The notes beneath the pieces were generated by a model. The model was not told where the DNA came from. It worked only from the letters and a program-made list of their open reading frames with translations, and made no database searches. Position numbers and translations under genes: made by a program. Below are positions 60,087 through 64,000 of a stretch of 64,000 nt of DNA, in pieces (position 1 is the stretch's first letter; every line of letters begins with the position of its first letter). The DNA comes from Mycobacteroides sp. LB1 (GTDB taxonomy: Bacteria > Actinomycetota > Actinomycetes > Mycobacteriales > Mycobacteriaceae): assembly GCF_013449725.1 (NCBI RefSeq), contig NZ_JACCFF010000005.1, positions 186,001-250,000 of the forward strand. The letters run 5' to 3'.

Positions 60087-61625
60087 TCAGCACCGCACGT
60101 CCCTGGGTGGAACGGTGCCGTCGACGAAGTAGCGCGTGACGGCTTCGTCGACACAGGCCTCTCCGTTGAAGGCGACGGTGTGCTGGGTGCCCTCGTAACT
60201 GATGAGCGATCCACCCAACTGCTGCGCCAGTGCCACCCCGGCCTCATAGGGGGTCGCGGGGTCATGGGTCGTGGAGACCACCACCACCGGCGGCAGGCCG
60301 GGGGTCGACGGGGTGTGCGGAGCCGAGGTCGGCGGCACCGGCCAGAAGGCGCACATATCGCGCGGGGCATATCCGGTGAACTCGCCATAGCTCGAGAACG
60401 GCGCCTGCTGCCGCAGCGTCTTATCGGCCGCTACCCAGGGGGCGGAGTCCGTCGGTGTCGGCCCGTCGACGCACCGAATCGAATTGAACGCGTCCTGCAG
60501 GTTGTCGTACTGCCCCTGGTCGTCGCGCTCCTGGTACTGGTCGGCCAGCCACAGCAGGTCATCGGGTCCACTGCCGTCGACCAGGCCCGCCAGACCCGAG
60601 GTGAGGTACTTCCAATACCGCGGCGTGTACATCGCCTGGATAGTGCCGGTGATGGCGTCCTGGTACCCCAGGCCGCGCGGGTCGTTGGTCTTGGCGGGTT
60701 TGGCCACCAATGGATCGATCAGTTGGTGGAATTTCTTGACGGCCAGCGACGGATCGGTCCCCAACGGGCACTTGGGGTCCTTGGCGCAGTCGGCCGCATA
60801 GTCGTTGAACGCCACCTGGAACCCGGTCATCTGCCGGACGTTGGACTCCACCGGGTCGATAGTCGGGTCGATCGCGCCGTCGAGGACCATCGTGCGCACG
60901 TTCTGCGGGAAGTATTCGGCGTACTGGGTACCCAGCTCGGTGCCGTAGGAGTAGCCAAGGTAGTTCAGCTTACTGTCCCCGGACACTGCCCTGATGATGT
61001 CCATATCCCTTGCCGCGGAGGCAGTTCCGGCATTGGCAAGGAAATCCAGCCCCATCCGTTTTGCGCATTCGGCGACGTATTGGCGGTATACACCCTCAAT
61101 GTGGGCGACGCCGGCCTGGCTGTAGTCGGCCAGCGGCTCCTTACGGAAGGCGTCGAACTCGGCGTCGGTACGGCATCGCAGGGTCGGTGTGGAACCGCCG
61201 ACACCACGCGGATCGAACCCGACGATATCGAAGCTCTGCCCAATTGCGGATTCGGCCAGCTTGGCACCCATGCCGGCCGCCAGGTCAACGCCCGACCCAC
61301 CTGGTCCACCGGGGTTGACCAGCAGGGCGCCGACGCGCTTGCCAGTGGCGGGCACCTTCAGCACGGCCAGCTGCGCGACTGCACCCGTCGGCTTCTCGTA
61401 GCTGACGGGCACCTTCACCTTGGCGCACCGTGCGGTCGGGATGCGGCTGGTGTCACCGACAAAGCCGGCGCAGCTCCCCCATGTGACCTGCTGGTCGTAG
61501 AACGCCTGGAGGGCGGGACCCGGCGCCGGGAGCGGCGTGGCGGCCGCGGGGATGGCCGGGATCGCAGCCGAGAACATCAAAAGAATCACCGGCAACGCCC
61601 GGCGCATCCGCATCATGGGCCACAT
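60087..61625 (-). CDS. Secreted serine hydrolase/protease, alpha/beta fold (Rv2223c-like)
   Basis: A 512-residue exported alpha/beta hydrolase with a TAP-like C-terminal domain. Signal peptide (1-29) without a lipobox. Nucleophile Ser227 in LGYSYGTE, oxyanion region NPGGPGGSG, DPRGVGGS, Asp455 in HDPATPY and His482 in TQHTVAF give a complete triad. Several in-frame ATG (61625, 61616, 61613) make the exact start uncertain. It is the paralogue of the upstream gene, 26 bases away. Likely acts in the envelope on peptides or esters. Confidence 0.88.
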   Translation of the reverse strand: MWPMMRMRRALPVILLMFSAAIPAIPAAATPLPAPGPALQAFYDQQVTWGSCAGFVGDTSRIPTARCAKVKVPVSYEKPTGAVAQLAVLKVPATGKRVGALLVNPGGPGGSGVDLAAGMGAKLAESAIGQSFDIVGFDPRGVGGSTPTLRCRTDAEFDAFRKEPLADYSQAGVAHIEGVYRQYVAECAKRMGLDFLANAGTASAARDMDIIRAVSGDSKLNYLGYSYGTELGTQYAEYFPQNVRTMVLDGAIDPTIDPVESNVRQMTGFQVAFNDYAADCAKDPKCPLGTDPSLAVKKFHQLIDPLVAKPAKTNDPRGLGYQDAITGTIQAMYTPRYWKYLTSGLAGLVDGSGPDDLLWLADQYQERDDQGQYDNLQDAFNSIRCVDGPTPTDSAPWVAADKTLRQQAPFSSYGEFTGYAPRDMCAFWPVPPTSAPHTPSTPGLPPVVVVSTTHDPATPYEAGVALAQQLGGSLISYEGTQHTVAFNGEACVDEAVTRYFVDGTVPPRDVRC

Positions 61626-61651
61626 CGTGCCACGTCGGACCCCAAAAGTGC

Positions 61652-63190
61652 TCAGCAGCGGGTGCCTTCAGCCGGAGTCGTGACCTTGATGAGATAGTCC
61701 TGGGCCGCTTGGTCGACGCACTGGTTCCCGTCGAACACGATGGTGTGCTTGGTTCCGTCGTAGGTAAGCAAGCCTCCGCCGAGCTGTTTGGCCAGCTCAA
61801 CGCCCGCTTGGTACGGGGTCGCCGGATCGTAGGTGGTGGACACCACCAGCAGTTTGGGCAGACCGGGCACGTTGATGGGATGCGGCTTGCTGGTCGCCGG
61901 TACCGGCCAGAACGCGCACACACCCAGCGGAGCATTACCCGTGAACGTGCCGTAGTCCTGGAACGGCGCCACTTCCCGGATGCGCCGGTCCTTCTCGATG
62001 GCCTTGGCGCGGTCGGTCTGCGGCGGTTCGTCGACGCAGTTGATGGCGGTTTGCGCGTCCTGTGCGTGGCTGTAGTGACCTTCGTCGTCACGTTTCATGT
62101 ACGCGTCGGAAAGCAGCTGCAGAATGTCGCCCCTGCCCTCGCTGAGTTCGCGCAGCGCCTTGGTGAAGGTGTCCCACAGTGTGGGCGAGTACATCACCAT
62201 GATGGTGCCGATGATGGCGTCGGCATGAGAGAGACCGCGGCCGTCCCTGGTTTTGACCGGATGCTCGACGAGCGGGTCGACCATGGCCCGGTAGCGGGCC
62301 GTCGTCTGCGCCGGATCGGTACCCAGCGGGCAAGTCGGGTTCTTGGTGCAGTCAGCCGCGTAGTTGTCGAATGCCTTTTGGAATCCCGCGATCTGGTCGA
62401 TATCGGCCTGGGTTGGATCGGCGTTGGGGTCGATCACGCCGTCAAGGATGAGGGCCCGCACGTTCTGCGGGAACTGCTCGGCATAGGTGGTCCCGATGCG
62501 GGTTCCGTACGAGTAGCCCAGGTAGGTGAGTTTGTCGTCGCCGAGCGCCTCGCGCATCCGGTCCATGTCCTTGGCGACATTCACGGTGCCGACATTGGCC
62601 AAGAACTCCTTGCCCACCTTGTCCAGGCAGCGCTTCACGAAGTCCTTGGAGTCCTGCTCCATGCGAGCAACACCCTCGGGGCTGTAGTCGGTGTCGTTCT
62701 GTGCACGCATCCGATCCACGTCGGCGTCGGTGTTGCATTCGATCGCCGGTGTGGACGAGCCGACCCCGCGCGGATCGAACCCGATGAAATCGAAGCGCTC
62801 CCGAATCTCCTTGGGCGCGTGCTTGACGATCTCGATGGCGGCCTCGATACCCGACTGTCCGGGGCCGCCTGGGTTCATCAGCAGCGACCCGATCTTGTTG
62901 CCCTTCGCCGGGTACTTGATGATCGCGAGCCGCGCCTTAGCTCCGTCGGGGTTCGCGTAGTCGACGGGAACCTCCAGTTCCGAGCATTGCGTGCTCGCCG
63001 GCACCGTCTGGTTCTCCGGGACAAACTCGCCGCACTCGCCCCAGTTCAGGGTGCCCTGCGACAGGCGCGCGGCCATCGCCTCGCCCTCCACCGAACGCAC
63101 ACAACCAGAGACGACGGCTACCACCGAGGCAAGAGCCAGTAGCGGCAGCAACCCAGAGCGGGCAAACCCACGAAACATCATGTCAGCCAT
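61652..63190 (-). CDS. caeA: Cell-envelope serine protease Hip1/CaeA (Rv2224c-like), lipoprotein
   Basis: A 512-residue envelope protease that in M. tuberculosis cleaves the chaperone GroEL2 and tunes host response (from memory). The signal ends VAVVSGC, a good lipobox with Cys30. Catalytic Ser227 (LGYSYGTR), Asp455 (YDPATPY) and His482 (TKHTIVF) correspond to the reported triad, and DPRGVGSS and NPGGPGQSG build the oxyanion side. Several Cys (150s, 190s, 290s, 491) suggest disulfides. It heads the hydrolase pair and is probably cotranscribed with the Rv2223c-like gene. Confidence 0.92.
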   Translation of the reverse strand: MADMMFRGFARSGLLPLLALASVVAVVSGCVRSVEGEAMAARLSQGTLNWGECGEFVPENQTVPASTQCSELEVPVDYANPDGAKARLAIIKYPAKGNKIGSLLMNPGGPGQSGIEAAIEIVKHAPKEIRERFDFIGFDPRGVGSSTPAIECNTDADVDRMRAQNDTDYSPEGVARMEQDSKDFVKRCLDKVGKEFLANVGTVNVAKDMDRMREALGDDKLTYLGYSYGTRIGTTYAEQFPQNVRALILDGVIDPNADPTQADIDQIAGFQKAFDNYAADCTKNPTCPLGTDPAQTTARYRAMVDPLVEHPVKTRDGRGLSHADAIIGTIMVMYSPTLWDTFTKALRELSEGRGDILQLLSDAYMKRDDEGHYSHAQDAQTAINCVDEPPQTDRAKAIEKDRRIREVAPFQDYGTFTGNAPLGVCAFWPVPATSKPHPINVPGLPKLLVVSTTYDPATPYQAGVELAKQLGGGLLTYDGTKHTIVFDGNQCVDQAAQDYLIKVTTPAEGTRC

Positions 63191-63240
63191 GGTGCCATGA
63201 GCCCGCCAATTCCCCGCTCGCTGCGCTCGTGCCCGCCGGA

Positions 63241-64000
63241 TTAGATGCGAGCCTTCAGCTCCTGCAGCGCCACGCCGAAATCGTCGGTCAGCGTGGACAG
63301 GTCGGGCATCAGATCGGGGCAGGAGATCAGGCCGACGTTGAGCTTCCCGTTCAGCGACATCACCGTGACGGTGAGCGCGGCGCCGTGAAAGATCGGCCCC
63401 AACGGGTACATCCCGATGACCTCGGCGCCCAAGAAATACAGCGGCACTTGTGGTCCCGGCACATTGGAAACCACCAGGTTGTGAATCACCGGGTGGCGGT
63501 CGGCCAACCGGATGCGCGAGTAGACCCGCATCGCGGTTCCGAAGACCGCAGGCGCCGCGAATTGGCTCCAGTCCTGCAGCAGGGTGGCACCCAGCACGGC
63601 GGTGTGTTCCTTGGCGACGTTGTTGGCCTCGGCGATCGCTCTAAGGCGATCGACTGGGTCATTCACGTTGGTTTCCAGACGGGAGAACATGCCCGACACC
63701 TGATTTCGGCCCGGCCGGTCCGACTTCTCGTGCACCGAAACCGGAACCATGGCCACCAACGAGCTCTCCGGGAGCTCGCCCCGATCCTCAAGGTACTTGC
63801 GCAGCGCACCGGCACAGATGGCCATTACGACATCGTTGACCTTGACGTCGAAGTGGTTCTTGACCGCGCGGACGTCCTCGAGGTCCAGCTGGGCGTACCC
63901 GATGTTGCGGCGGCTGGTGATCGTGGAGTTGAAGGAGGTGCGCGGCGCCGAGAAGGGCGCCGTCATCGCCTCGCCGCGCTTCGAGCGTTCCAGCCAGGCC
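63241..64000 (-). CDS. Wax ester synthase/diacylglycerol acyltransferase (WS/DGAT), C-terminal part
   Basis: The 253 visible codons are the C-terminal half; the frame is open to the right edge, so the HHxxxDG active site is outside. FNSTITSRRNIGYAQLDLEDVRAVKNHF, VNDVVMAICAGALRKYL, and HNLVVSNVPGPQVPLYFLGAEVIGMYPLGPI are the classic PF06974-type end of mycobacterial Tgs enzymes. It makes triacylglycerol or wax esters at the membrane. Which of the many paralogues it is cannot be told here. Confidence 0.88.
   Translation of the reverse strand, partial: AWLERSKRGEAMTAPFSAPRTSFNSTITSRRNIGYAQLDLEDVRAVKNHFDVKVNDVVMAICAGALRKYLEDRGELPESSLVAMVPVSVHEKSDRPGRNQVSGMFSRLETNVNDPVDRLRAIAEANNVAKEHTAVLGATLLQDWSQFAAPAVFGTAMRVYSRIRLADRHPVIHNLVVSNVPGPQVPLYFLGAEVIGMYPLGPIFHGAALTVTVMSLNGKLNVGLISCPDLMPDLSTLTDDFGVALQELKARI

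Noticed and set aside
60180..63142. Two long plus-strand open frames (about 505 and 477 codons) opposite the serine hydrolases
   Set aside because: They are antisense frames kept open by high G+C; no domain or signal was recognisable, and the minus-strand genes have complete catalytic triads.

Overview
The window reads as chromosome of a rapidly growing mycobacterium. The high G+C content, frequent GTG starts, the ctaE-qcrCAB / ctaC-ctaF / mmpS3 block, pimB', adoK, dlaT, lipBA, glnA1-glnE-glnA2 and a Hip1/CaeA-type protease pair follow the gene order I remember for M. tuberculosis Rv2183c to Rv2224c. The extra genes suggest the Mycobacteroides abscessus/chelonae group, but that placement is inference; no identity search could be run. 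No rRNA, tRNA, insertion sequence, prophage or CRISPR array was seen, and no gene-free stretch exceeds 300 bases.

Layout. 1-8.8 kb, mostly minus strand: a Cys-rich protein cut by the edge, an ArsA/GET3-type ATPase, two START-like proteins, an F420-dependent nitroreductase-like protein, FadD15, the mannosyltransferase PimB', a HELFH metalloprotease-like exported protein, the NlpC/P60 hydrolase RipC and a tiny Cys-rich protein. 8.9-12.5 kb: a methyltransferase, an exonuclease/UvrC-type fusion and trpD. 12.7-20.9 kb: the respiratory block, with ctaE-qcrC-qcrA-qcrB on plus (closed by a strong hairpin terminator) and ctaC-ctaF, mmpS3 and a membrane protein on minus. Together these encode most of the cytochrome bcc-aa3 supercomplex. 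21-29 kb: asnB, adoK, an A-type Fe-S carrier, glycerate kinase and a coupled cobU-cobT-cobS operon for cobalamin assembly. 29-35 kb: a Tat-exported purple acid phosphatase-like protein, ilvE, gcvT and leucyl aminopeptidase. 35-42.5 kb: an epimerase/TetR pair with duplicated operators, then dlaT, an SDR and lipB-lipA, which make and use lipoate.

42.5-48.5 kb is the first accessory block between the lipoate genes and glnA1: a P450 with a divergent TetR regulator, an ornithine/lysine N-hydroxylase coupled to an OlsB-like N-acyltransferase, a DHA2-type MFS exporter and an RDD protein. The hydroxylase/acyltransferase pair is the best candidate for an undescribed pathway, possibly a hydroxamate-bearing amino-acid lipid or small siderophore. 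48.5-60 kb is the nitrogen region: glnA1 behind a well-spaced GlnR-type box, and glnE-glnA2. Between them sits a second accessory block: two tandem DoxX proteins, a membrane-anchored EEP phosphohydrolase, a SnoaL-like protein, a PrrA/PrrB-like two-component system and two Rv0203-type hemophore-like secreted proteins. 60-64 kb: two paralogous secreted serine hydrolases and a WS/DGAT acyltransferase cut by the right edge.

Several genes (fadD15, the exonuclease/UvrC fusion, ctaE, asnB, two membrane proteins) have a TANNNT-like hexamer 6-7 bases before the start codon and no Shine-Dalgarno sequence, consistent with leaderless transcripts.
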